A program made the translations under genes and the position numbers. From the NCBI GenBank assembly GCA_041916775.1, contig JAYRYZ010000001.1, positions 434,001-498,000 on the forward strand: DNA of 64,000 nucleotides, given 5' to 3'. Below are positions 53,250 to 61,306 of the stretch, piece by piece. This stretch comes from UBA2357 sp041916775 (lineage in GTDB: Bacteria; Pseudomonadota; Gammaproteobacteria; Burkholderiales; Rhodocyclaceae). Below the pieces are notes generated by a model, which saw only the letters and a list, made by a program, of their open reading frames with translations, ran no database searches and was not told the origin of the DNA. Positions within the stretch are counted from its first letter, which is position 1, and every line of letters begins with the position of its first letter.

Positions 53250-54333
53250 GATTGCACGTCATCCGCTACTTCACGTGTTGCGCCGTCCGCAAGACGCTGG
53301 CGCGCTGTCGCGGGCCGACTGGTCCGTGTTGCTGCCAGCTGCGCGCCGTACCAATCTCCTGAGTCGGGTCGCCTGCCTCGTCGATGCGGCAGGCGGAATT
53401 GCGGCGTTGCCGGACCAGGTGGCCTTTCACCTCGATAGCGCGATGCGGATCGCCGAAAGCAATGCCCGCTCGGTGCGCTGGGAGGTCCGCAAGATCCACG
53501 AGGCGCTGCGTGGGGAGGGGATCCGCTTCGCGCTCCTGAAGGGGGCGGCCTACATCGTCGCCGAACTGCCGCCTGGGGCGGGGCGCTTGCTGTCGGACGT
53601 GGACATCCTTGTCGACCGGGGTGCGCTCGAAACGGCAGAGAAGGCGCTGGTCAGACATGGATGGATGCCGACCAAGATCAACCCCTACGATCAGCGCTAC
53701 TACCGCGAGTGGATGCACGAGTTGCCCCCGCTCCTGCATCTGCGGCGTGGTACGAGCATCGATGTACACCATACGATCTTGCCGCCGACTGCCAAGCCGC
53801 ACCCCGACGTGGCGCGCCTGTGGGGGAATGCGGTGCCGGTCACCGGCATCGATGGCTGTCACGTGCTCGGCACCGCGGAGATGGTGCTGCACAGTGCGAC
53901 GCATCTGTTCTACGAGGGCGACCTGCGCGCTGGTCTGCGCGATCTGGCCGATATCGACGCGCTCTTGAGAGCCGCGTCGGCAGATGACGGGTTCCGGGCA
54001 TCGCTGCAGTCAGCTGCGGAGGCGCACGGGTTGGAACGCCCCTTGTTCTATGCACTGCATCTTTGCAGGGCGCTGTTCGAATCGCCATTGCCTGGCGAAG
54101 ACTCCGCCGGCGTGTGGCGCACGGGGGCGCCGTCCGCCATCGCGCTGGCGTGGATGGAGGGGTTGTTTCTGCGTTGCATGGCCACCGGTCTGCTTGGCCC
54201 GCGTCGAGTGCCGCTTGGGGCGCCCGCCGAGTTTGCCATATACGTGCGCTCGCATTACCTGCGCATGCCCCTTCGATTGCTGGTGCCGCACCTGTTGCGC
54301 AAGCAGTTTCGCCGCGACGACAGCACCGACTGA
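53239..54333 (+). CDS. Nucleotidyltransferase-family protein (NTP_transf_5-like)
   Basis: 364 residues from the GTG at 53239. The nucleotidyltransferase core has FALLKGAAYI and the metal-binding S119-D120-V-D122-I-L-V-D, with a further acid in TSIDVHHTI. The C-terminal half is helical and lacks a known motif (RLPLRLLVPHLLRKQF-like basic tail). It is the last gene of the cassette, translationally coupled to the kinase. The substrate is unknown. Confidence 0.83.
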   Translation: MLAEIARHPLLHVLRRPQDAGALSRADWSVLLPAARRTNLLSRVACLVDAAGGIAALPDQVAFHLDSAMRIAESNARSVRWEVRKIHEALRGEGIRFALLKGAAYIVAELPPGAGRLLSDVDILVDRGALETAEKALVRHGWMPTKINPYDQRYYREWMHELPPLLHLRRGTSIDVHHTILPPTAKPHPDVARLWGNAVPVTGIDGCHVLGTAEMVLHSATHLFYEGDLRAGLRDLADIDALLRAASADDGFRASLQSAAEAHGLERPLFYALHLCRALFESPLPGEDSAGVWRTGAPSAIALAWMEGLFLRCMATGLLGPRRVPLGAPAEFAIYVRSHYLRMPLRLLVPHLLRKQFRRDDSTD

Positions 54334-54537
54334 TTTCCCGCTTCACACGGACTTGCTGCAGGTGTGAAAAACCGCACGCTGGAGTCGCGGTCTTGGTGGC
54401 TGTCCCGGGCGCAATCGATTGAAATTCCAGTGTGGATCGGCTTGTTGTTCAGCCGCAACACTTTTGCCCAAATCCCCCAGCCAAACACCTCTTTCTCTTG
54501 CGTGCCTCTGGCCTCGTTTTGCACAATGGCCTCAACT

Positions 54538-54549
54538 TCTCAATTGAGA
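54538..54549. promoter_or_regulatory. Palindrome in the porin upstream region
   Basis: Perfect 12-bp palindrome TCTCAATTGAGA, 55 bp before the porin ATG. The 54334-54603 gap is otherwise without a gene. It may be an operator or a leader element. Confidence 0.3.
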
Positions 54550-54603
54550 GGTAAGTCGGGCCGGCGTTGCGTCGGTTTCAACTTCAAACTAGAGGAGAAA
54601 TTC

Positions 54604-55542
54604 ATGCAGAAGAAACTTATCGCTCTGGCTGTGGCCGGTCTGGTGTCGGCTCCGGCTTTTGCTCAGTCGAACGTCACCGTCTATGGCCGTATGGACATCG
54701 GCGTTGCATCGAAGGACGATGTGAACGGCAACAGCGTCACCGTTGTGGATAACAGCCTCTGGACCACTTCCCGCCTTGGTTTCAAGGGTTCGGAAGATCT
54801 GGGTAACGGCCTCAAGGCAATCTTCCAGATCGAATCGCGTCTGCGTAACGACGGCGACAGCGACCTGAACACCAACCGCGACACCTTCGTGGGTCTGACC
54901 GGTGGTTTCGGTACCCTGATCGCTGGTCGTAACTCGACCCCGCTGAATAACTGGCTGGCCGACTACAACCCGAACAAGACCGCGAACTCGTTCGAGACGA
55001 CTAATGTCAACCTGGCTGTTGATATGGAAGTCCGTGTTTCGAACTCGGTCGTCTATGCTGCCCCTAAGATGGGTGGTATCGACGCTGCAGTGCTGTACGC
55101 TCCGGACGAAAATGATGGCGTGAAGAACGATATCTACGGTATCGGCCTTCAGTACACCGGCGGCCCGCTCGCCGCGTTCTTCACCTGGCACGCTCAGGAC
55201 AACGTTGCCGACAGCTACGCCGTCGGTCTGTCCTACGACCTCGGTGTTGCCCGCCTGATGGGTACCTACATCCTCAACTCCTTCGATGCTTCTGGCCTCG
55301 ACGATGAGAAGGGCTGGAGCCTTGGCGTGGATGCGCCGATCGGCGCCGGTTCGATCGGTCTGGGTTACACTGCAGAAACCGACATTGGTGGCCTGGACGG
55401 CGCCGACATCGATACCTACGCGCTGACCTACAAGCACAACCTGTCGAAGCGTACCTACGCTTACACCGGTTACCAGCGTCAGGATCCGGATGGTGGCGAT
55501 GCGATCGACACCTTCGGCGTCGGTATCGCTCACAGCTTCTAA
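54604..55542 (+). CDS. Gram-negative porin
   Basis: 312 residues from the ATG at 54604, preceded by GAGGAG. Signal peptide MQKKLIALAVAGLVSAPAFAQ, then the first barrel strand NVTVYGRMDIGV, repeated TLIAGRNSTPL-like strands, and the C-terminal strand ending G-I-A-H-S-F, typical of general trimeric porins. It lies at the outer membrane. Low-GC, biased codon use suggests high expression. Followed by a UUCG-loop terminator. Confidence 0.95.
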   Translation: MQKKLIALAVAGLVSAPAFAQSNVTVYGRMDIGVASKDDVNGNSVTVVDNSLWTTSRLGFKGSEDLGNGLKAIFQIESRLRNDGDSDLNTNRDTFVGLTGGFGTLIAGRNSTPLNNWLADYNPNKTANSFETTNVNLAVDMEVRVSNSVVYAAPKMGGIDAAVLYAPDENDGVKNDIYGIGLQYTGGPLAAFFTWHAQDNVADSYAVGLSYDLGVARLMGTYILNSFDASGLDDEKGWSLGVDAPIGAGSIGLGYTAETDIGGLDGADIDTYALTYKHNLSKRTYAYTGYQRQDPDGGDAIDTFGVGIAHSF

Positions 55543-55566
55543 TCTGGCTTAACAGCAGATCTGTGC

Positions 55567-55595
55567 AAAAGCGGGGACTTCGGTCCCCGCTTTTT
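55567..55595 (+). terminator. Porin terminator
   Basis: Stem AAAAGCGGGGAC / GTCCCCGCTTTT around a TTCG loop (55579-55582), with a T-run. Strong Rho-independent terminator. Confidence 0.92.
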
Positions 55596-55596
55596 C

Positions 55597-55653
55597 GTCT
55601 ACGCTTTAGTCGTCCGTAAGCTGTCTTTGTCTGTACGCTGTCATCGTCTGTAG
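55597..55653 (+). repeat. Imperfect 17-bp tandem repeat downstream of the porin
   Basis: About 2.5 to 3.5 degenerate units of GTCYGTAMGCTGTCWTY (55612-55628, 55629-55645, then a partial copy). No function is evident; the rest of 55596-55804 holds no gene I can support. Confidence 0.3.
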
Positions 55654-55804
55654 CAGACTGATGCTCCGTGGACGTTGGCGCCATTGCGCCTGCCGGGGCC
55701 GATGTTGCCCGGGGAGGCTCTGCGGTCACTGAGGGTTGGTGTGCTTGTGCCTGAGCAGTCCCTGTTGGAGTTTCATCGCTAGCGGAGTTTGCCAAACACG
55801 TCGA

Positions 55805-56596
55805 TCACTCCAAGCGACGCAGATACTCCCGCGTGAACATCCGCTCGGGCAACTCGCGCAGCGCCATGGCCTGGTATTCGAGCACGGAGGTTTCGCCCTG
55901 CTTCAGCGCGTCCTCCAGCACCAGCCGGGTGGGGCGTATGCGGCCCGCCAGTTCACGGAACGCCTGATAGCGCGCGATCTTCATCAATCGCCCTGAAAGT
56001 GCGTAGAACTCGGCCTTCACGGGCCGATTGTCGTCCTTCGCCACCCAGTACTTCACCCTCGCATAGGTCACGCTCCTGTCCACGGCCGTCAGGTCAAGCA
56101 CATGGCAGTCCGTTCCGTCCACCGCCTCGCTGCCTGCCAGCACCGGGTTGTAGTCGCCAGCGAAGTTGGCGCGCGCGAGATCGCCGTTCGCAACCTGCCC
56201 GGTCAGCCGCTGTGCCAGCGAGATGCGCACCGGTTGCGACACGGAGGGCATGAACATCCACAGGTCCCGCTCACGCATCAACAAGGCCTGCCCACGCTCT
56301 GACGCGGGGGCCATGGTCAATACGATGGTGTTCTCGTTGCCACGCGAGAGTACCCGATACTTGCGCTGGTCGTCCGCGACGCCGTCGCTGAAGTTGGTGA
56401 CCGTGATGTCGGTCTGAAAGCTCTCGCGCGGAAACCGGATCTCGTCTGCCCGGCTGACCAGGGTACGTGTCGCGTCGTCGTCGGCAGCGTTCCCGGCGAC
56501 AGACTGGGCCGCCGCATTCCAAGGCAGCGCCTGCATTGCCGCGGCGGCGCCAATGACGTAAAGGAAATGCCTACGGGCTCGAAAGTGGGGGCTCAT
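55805..56596 (-). CDS. Outer-membrane lipoprotein-sorting (LolA-like) protein
   Basis: 263 residues. N-terminal signal (RARRHFLYVIGAAAAMQALPWNAAAQ), then a LolA/MucB-like fold segment (FPRESFQTDITVTNFSDGVADDQRKYRVLSRGNENTIVLT), and a later block RLVLEDALKQGETSVLEYQAMAL. Proteins of this family carry lipids or lipoproteins in the periplasm. It is divergent, 44 bp away, from an ABC ATPase, and probably functions with it. Confidence 0.82.
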   Translation of the reverse strand: MSPHFRARRHFLYVIGAAAAMQALPWNAAAQSVAGNAADDDATRTLVSRADEIRFPRESFQTDITVTNFSDGVADDQRKYRVLSRGNENTIVLTMAPASERGQALLMRERDLWMFMPSVSQPVRISLAQRLTGQVANGDLARANFAGDYNPVLAGSEAVDGTDCHVLDLTAVDRSVTYARVKYWVAKDDNRPVKAEFYALSGRLMKIARYQAFRELAGRIRPTRLVLEDALKQGETSVLEYQAMALRELPERMFTREYLRRLE

Positions 56597-56640
56597 GAGT
56601 GCTATCCTTGTCGCGGTTTCATGGATTGTGACCTATTGAC

Positions 56641-57390
56641 ATGCCTATCGTACAGGTTGAGAACGTCAGCAAGCGCTATATGCTCGGTGATCAGGAGGTC
56701 ACGGCATTGCACGACGTCAGCCTGGCGATCGAACCCGGGGTCTTTCTGGCGATAGCGGGGCCCTCCGGTAGTGGCAAGTCGACGCTGTTGAACATCATAG
56801 GTTGCATCGATACGCCCAGTGAGGGCAGGGTGCTGATCGACGGCGAAGATGTCTCCGGGCGCACGCCCGACCAACTCGCGGATGTGCGTGCGCGTACGTT
56901 GGGCTTCATCTTCCAGACCTTCAACCTGCTGCCGGTGCTCTCGGCCGAGGAAAACGTCGAGTATCCGCTGCTGCAGTTGCCGGAACTCGGCAAGGCGGAG
57001 CGCGCCGAACGCGTCGCGCATTACCTCGCGATGGTCGGCCTCACGAAATACGCAGGCCACAGGCCCAACCAGCTCTCCGGCGGCCAGCGTCAGCGCGTGG
57101 CGATTGCGCGGGCGCTGGCGACGCACTCGCGCGTGGTGCTGGCAGACGAGCCCACCGCGAACCTCGACCGCAAGACGGGCGAGAGCATCCTGCGCCTGAT
57201 GAAGGACATCAACCGCAAGGCAGGCACGACGTTCATCTTCTCGACCCACGACAAGCGGGTGATGAACATGGCCGACCGCCTCGTGCGTATCGAAGACGGA
57301 AAGATCTCTGCCCTGGGCATGAAGGCCGACGGGCGCTGGGTGTTCGTGCAGGACAGGCGCGACCCGGCGGACGAAGATCCGGAGATCTGA
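56641..57390 (+). CDS. ABC transporter ATPase (MacB/LolD-like), permease not encoded here
   Basis: 249 residues. Walker A is G-P-S-G-S-G-K-S-T, signature L-S-G-G-Q, Walker B VVLADEPTANLD, H-loop STHDKRV. The LolD/MacB-type sequence predicts a partner with FtsX-like permease, but no permease gene is adjacent on either side. The C-terminal 20 residues are charged and form an extension. The partner may lie elsewhere. Confidence 0.93.
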   Translation: MPIVQVENVSKRYMLGDQEVTALHDVSLAIEPGVFLAIAGPSGSGKSTLLNIIGCIDTPSEGRVLIDGEDVSGRTPDQLADVRARTLGFIFQTFNLLPVLSAEENVEYPLLQLPELGKAERAERVAHYLAMVGLTKYAGHRPNQLSGGQRQRVAIARALATHSRVVLADEPTANLDRKTGESILRLMKDINRKAGTTFIFSTHDKRVMNMADRLVRIEDGKISALGMKADGRWVFVQDRRDPADEDPEI

Positions 57391-57409
57391 GGCACTTTTG
57401 GGAGGCTAC

Positions 57410-58822
57410 ATGAAGATGCGAAGCTTGGCGGCGCTGCTCGCCTGTGTGTGGGCTTGGGCGCCGGGGGCGTTTGCGGCGGACGCGGCGCTGGATGATCTGT
57501 TCGACCTCGATGCCCCGATCGAAGGGGCGGAAGAGGCGGTCGATGCTGCGCCCGCGGGTGAGGTGGCCCCGCCGTCTGCAGGGCAGGCGACACCGGGTAT
57601 TTCCGCGACCGGCGAGATGGCCGGAGCTACGGGCGCGCAGGGGCAGCCGCGCCTGAGCGGTTTCGTCGAGCTTTCGGGCGCATATACCACGTCGGATCGA
57701 AGCCACTGGTCGAAGCAGCGCGCGCGCTTCGAGTTGGCGGCCACGGGTCGGGTCGGGTCCGGCCTGCGCTACAAGGTGTCCGCCAGGGCTGAGGTGGATG
57801 CAGCCTATCTCGGCGGTGGCCACGACTATCCCGACGCGGTCCGCAACGACCAGCGGCGCGACTTCGCGTTGCGCGAGACCTATCTGGATTTCGGCAGCGG
57901 CGACCTGGAGTTCCGTGTCGGGCGTCAGCATGTCGTCTGGGGAGAGGTGGTCGGCATGTTTGTGGCCGACGTCGTGTCCGCACGCGACATGCGCGAATAC
58001 CTGCTGCCCGAGTTCGAGCAGATGCGCACGCCACAATGGGCGGTTCGCACGGAGTACTTCGCTGGCGATACACACCTTGAGTTCTTGTGGATTCCCAGCC
58101 CTTCGCACGACGACATCGGCAAGCCCGGCGCGGACTTCTATCCCTACCCCTTGCCGGATGGCACGCCGGTGCACGTCGTCAAGCGCGGTACCGAGCTTTC
58201 GAACAGCAACTGGGGTGTGCGCGCATCGCGCCTGATCTCGGGCTGGGATCTGAGTGCGTTCTACTACGAGAGTCTGGATACGACGCCGACCCTTTACGCC
58301 TTGCCGACCGGCACATTCGAACTGCGCAACGACCGCATTCGGCAGGTCGGGGCAACCTTCTCCAAGGACATGGGTGAGTTCATCCTCAAGGGTGAAGCGG
58401 TGCACACCCACGGACGCAGCTTCAATACCCAGGATCCTTCGGCGCGCTACGGACTGCGCGAGTCCGATACCCTCGACTACGTGCTCGGCGTGGATCTTCC
58501 CGCCGATGACTGGCGCTTCAACGTGCAGCTATACGGCCGCACCAGCTTCGATCACGCGTCTGGCATGTACTCGGATCGCAACGAACACGGCATGACCTTC
58601 CTGGTAAACCGCAAGTTCCTGTCGGACTTCGAGGCCGAGGTGCTGTACGTCACGAGCTTCAACCGCAGCGACTACATGCTGAGGCCGAGGCTGGTCTGGA
58701 ACGTGGCCCAGGAATGGCGCGCCCAGGCGGGGGTCGATCTGTTCCATGGCCCGGCGCAAGGCCTGTTCGGTCGCTTCGATGACAGCGATCGTGTCTATGT
58801 CGAGCTAAAGCATTGGTTCTGA
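57410..58822 (+). CDS. DUF1302-like outer-membrane beta-barrel protein
   Basis: 470 residues from the ATG at 57410 (GGAGG at 57401-57405; a start at 57416 is also possible). Signal peptide MKMRSLAALLACVWAWAPGAFAAD, a low-complexity acidic/Ala linker (about 25-75), and a barrel with alternating amphipathic strands (LSGFVELSGAY, LRYKVSARAEVDAAYLGG, FRVGRQHVVWGEVVGM), ending DRVYVELKHWF. Similar proteins pair with a LolA-like partner and lipid-related exporters. It is 19 bp after the ATPase stop, suggesting one unit. Confidence 0.82.
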   Translation: MKMRSLAALLACVWAWAPGAFAADAALDDLFDLDAPIEGAEEAVDAAPAGEVAPPSAGQATPGISATGEMAGATGAQGQPRLSGFVELSGAYTTSDRSHWSKQRARFELAATGRVGSGLRYKVSARAEVDAAYLGGGHDYPDAVRNDQRRDFALRETYLDFGSGDLEFRVGRQHVVWGEVVGMFVADVVSARDMREYLLPEFEQMRTPQWAVRTEYFAGDTHLEFLWIPSPSHDDIGKPGADFYPYPLPDGTPVHVVKRGTELSNSNWGVRASRLISGWDLSAFYYESLDTTPTLYALPTGTFELRNDRIRQVGATFSKDMGEFILKGEAVHTHGRSFNTQDPSARYGLRESDTLDYVLGVDLPADDWRFNVQLYGRTSFDHASGMYSDRNEHGMTFLVNRKFLSDFEAEVLYVTSFNRSDYMLRPRLVWNVAQEWRAQAGVDLFHGPAQGLFGRFDDSDRVYVELKHWF

Positions 58823-59042
58823 ATGCGAGCGTACGTCGCGCGTTGTTGCTGGATGGCGGCTTCTCGGTTGATGCTTGTTTTAATTGAGATAATCGTCAAA
58901 TTGAGGAAGAATGCGCCGGGTCGTGTTAGGCATATATGGTACGGTTTGTGCAGTTTTTCCAATCAATCCAGTTGGAATTAGGTAGTATCCGGGAAACTTT
59001 CATGGGTCAGAATGACCTTGTATATGTGATGCGGGGGGTACG
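58823..59042. promoter_or_regulatory. Control region of the XrtA polysaccharide operon
   Basis: 220 bp. Direct repeats AATTGAG at 58882-58888 and 58899-58905 (17-bp period) lie upstream of the sigma-54 promoter (58937-58952). TTCCAA-N9-TTGGAA (58957-58977) and GGTCA-GAA-TGACC (59005-59017) lie downstream in the leader. They are candidate sites for an enhancer-binding activator or leader-level regulation. Confidence 0.45.
58937..58952 (+). promoter_or_regulatory. Predicted sigma-54 promoter of the XrtA polysaccharide operon
   Basis: TGGTACG-GTTT-GTGCA: GG (58938-58939) and GC (58950-58951) separated by ten bases, with one mismatch to TTGCW. PEP-CTERM/XrtA genes are known to be controlled by RpoN through PrsK/PrsR in other bacteria. 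Predicted start near 58963. Confidence 0.65.
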
Positions 59043-59672
59043 ATGATCATCGAAGCAATGCGTGGCGCACGGAGCGGATTCCGTGCCCTGTTGTGTGGTG
59101 TGGTTGCGCTTGGCGTTCTGGCCGGATGTACCTCCTATCCGCCGGCTCCGACGCGCGCGGCCGACGAGAGCTACAACTATGTGATCGGCCCGGGTGACAC
59201 CGTCAACATCATCGTATGGCGCAACCCCGAGTTGTCGCTTTCAGTGCCGGTGCGTCCGGACGGGAAGATCACAACGCCGCTGGTCGAGGACCTGCCAGCG
59301 CTGGGGCGCGACTCAACGACCCTCGCCCGCGAGATCGAGAAGGCGCTCGCCAAGTACATTCGCGAGCCGGTGGTCACCGTCATCGTGACGGATTTCCAAG
59401 GGCCCTACAGTGAGCAGATCCGCGTCATCGGCGAAGCGTCCGAGCCCAAGGCGCTGCCGTATGTGCAGAACATGACCTTGCTCGACGTGATGATCCAGGT
59501 TGGCGGCGTCACCGAGTTCGCGGCCGGCAATCGCGCCTCCATCCTGCGTTCGGCGCAGGGCAACAAGCAGTTCAGCGTCAAGATCGACGATCTCCTCAAG
59601 GATGGCGACGTATCGGCCAACGTCGAGATGCTGCCCGGCGACATCCTCGTCATTCCGCAAAGCTGGTTCTGA
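59043..59672 (+). CDS. XrtA-associated polysaccharide export lipoprotein (Wza/OPX-like)
   Basis: 209 residues. Signal peptide ends with lipobox L-A-G-C (cysteine near 29). The poly_export domain starts YNYVIGPGDTVNIIVWRNPEL and a SLBB-like domain covers IRVIGEASEPKALPYVQNMTLLDVMIQVGGVTEFA. It forms part of the outer-membrane path for exopolysaccharide. First gene of the operon. The short length suits the PEP-CTERM-type OPX proteins. Confidence 0.9.
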   Translation: MIIEAMRGARSGFRALLCGVVALGVLAGCTSYPPAPTRAADESYNYVIGPGDTVNIIVWRNPELSLSVPVRPDGKITTPLVEDLPALGRDSTTLAREIEKALAKYIREPVVTVIVTDFQGPYSEQIRVIGEASEPKALPYVQNMTLLDVMIQVGGVTEFAAGNRASILRSAQGNKQFSVKIDDLLKDGDVSANVEMLPGDILVIPQSWF

Positions 59673-59751
59673 AACCTGACGGCCGCGTCCTGGCGACGCG
59701 GCACGGCGCCGGAGTCGTGAGTGACGCCGGCGCCAATGAGATTCGAGTTCA

Positions 59752-61293
59752 ATGGAAGAAATCCTCTCCAAAGTCATAGGCATCCTGCGTGGGATGTGGC
59801 GCTACCGCAAGTGGGGCCTGCTCGTCGCATGGGTGGTCGCCGCGGCTGCCGGCGTGGTCGTCTATCAGCTGCCGGACAAGTACGAGTCGTCGGCACGGGT
59901 CTTTGTGGATACCCAGTCCGTGCTGCGCCCGCTGATGTCCGGTCTGGCGGTCCAGCCCAACATCGACCAACAGGTTGCCATCCTCAGTCGCACCCTCATC
60001 AGTCGGCCTAACGTGGAGAAGCTCATCACGATGGCGGATCTAGATCTGCGCGCGGGCACCCCACAGGAGCGCGAGGCCCTGATCGCACGGCTCACCAAGG
60101 AGCTGCAGATCCGTACCACCGGGCGCGACAACATCTTCAACCTGGCCTACCAGGACGACGACCCCGCGCGGGCGCAACGGGTCGTACAGGCCCTGCTATC
60201 CCTCTTCGTCGAATCCGGCCTCGTCGGCAAGCGTGCCGACTCGGACACCGCCCGCCGCTTCATCGAAGAGCAGATTGCGGTGTATGAAGCCAAACTGACC
60301 GAGGCGGAGAACCGGGTGAAGGACTTCCGCCTGCGCAACATGACGCTTCTCGGTGAGGGTGGGGACTATGTCGGGCAGACTGCCGCGATCAACCAACAAC
60401 TCGCTCAGGCCAAGCTTGAGCTCAGCGAGGCGGAGACCGCGCGCGCGGTGCTCGAGCGGCAACTGGTTGGTGAGGAACCCATCCTGCTGCCACAGACCGG
60501 TGCCACCAATTCGGTCGCCATCCCCGAGATCGATGGGCGGATAGACACGTTGAGGAAGAATCTCGACTTGTTGTTGTTGAAGTATACGGACCAACACCCC
60601 GAGGTTCAGTCCGTCAAGCGTCTGATTGGCGAACTGGAGGCTCAGAAAAGTACCGCCGTTGCGGCCTTGCAGGCGAGCGGTGTCGGGCAGTTCGGTGCGC
60701 TGGACTCCAACCCGGTCTACCAGCAGATGAAGCTCGCCCACGCCGATGCCGAGGCGCGCGTTGCAGGCCTGCGTGCGCGGGTTGCGGAGTACGAGCGGCG
60801 TCTGGCTGTAATGAAGGAGCGGGCGGAGCTCATCCCCAAGCTCGAGGCCGAGCAGGCCCAGCTCAACCGCGACTATGACGTGCAGAAGCGTAACTATGAG
60901 CAACTGGTGTCGCGACGCGAGTCCGCGTCGATGTCGGTCGAGCTGAGTGCGCAGTCGGGCATCGCGGATTTCCGCGTGATCGACCCCCCGACCCTGCCGA
61001 CGAAGCCCTCCGCACCGAACCGTATCCTGCTCGTGCCGGCTGCGGGCGTGGCAGCACTCGGGTTGGGGCTCGCGCTGATGTTCCTGCTTGCGCAGATGCG
61101 GCCCACTGTCATGGATGGGTCGAGCCTGCGGGAACTCACCGGCCTGCCCATTCTCGGCGTTGTGTCTTTCCTGCCCGATCCTGCACGCGCCAGGGCGCGG
61201 CGGATCAAGAACATTCTGTTCGCCCTGGGGTTGCTCGCCTATGTTGCGGCGCTGGCCGCTGCAGCGCTGGCCCTTCATCTGATGCAGCGCTGA
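59752..61293 (+). CDS. XrtA-system chain-length determinant (GNVR/Wzz family)
   Basis: 513 residues. N-terminal Wzz domain with a membrane helix (about 22-42), long coiled-coil periplasmic part (about 150-400), a GNVR-type segment ending ADFRVIDPPTLPTKPSAPNR, and a C-terminal membrane helix (RILLVPAAGVAALGLGLALMFLL). It regulates chain length of the exported polysaccharide with the tyrosine kinase encoded next. A second membrane pair near the end (LLAYVAALAAAALAL) is visible. Confidence 0.92.
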   Translation: MEEILSKVIGILRGMWRYRKWGLLVAWVVAAAAGVVVYQLPDKYESSARVFVDTQSVLRPLMSGLAVQPNIDQQVAILSRTLISRPNVEKLITMADLDLRAGTPQEREALIARLTKELQIRTTGRDNIFNLAYQDDDPARAQRVVQALLSLFVESGLVGKRADSDTARRFIEEQIAVYEAKLTEAENRVKDFRLRNMTLLGEGGDYVGQTAAINQQLAQAKLELSEAETARAVLERQLVGEEPILLPQTGATNSVAIPEIDGRIDTLRKNLDLLLLKYTDQHPEVQSVKRLIGELEAQKSTAVAALQASGVGQFGALDSNPVYQQMKLAHADAEARVAGLRARVAEYERRLAVMKERAELIPKLEAEQAQLNRDYDVQKRNYEQLVSRRESASMSVELSAQSGIADFRVIDPPTLPTKPSAPNRILLVPAAGVAALGLGLALMFLLAQMRPTVMDGSSLRELTGLPILGVVSFLPDPARARARRIKNILFALGLLAYVAALAAAALALHLMQR

Positions 61294-61306
61294 TTGGAGG
61301 CCACGC

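Noticed and set aside
54507..54530. TGGCCTCGTTTTGCA before the porin as a sigma-54 promoter
   Set aside because: GG and GC are nine rather than ten bases apart, which sigma-54 does not tolerate.
55274..55795. Open frame of 173 codons on the minus strand between porin and LolA-like gene
   Set aside because: More than half is antisense to the porin, with Arg/Ser-rich composition and no motif. The upstream half alone is not supportable as a gene.
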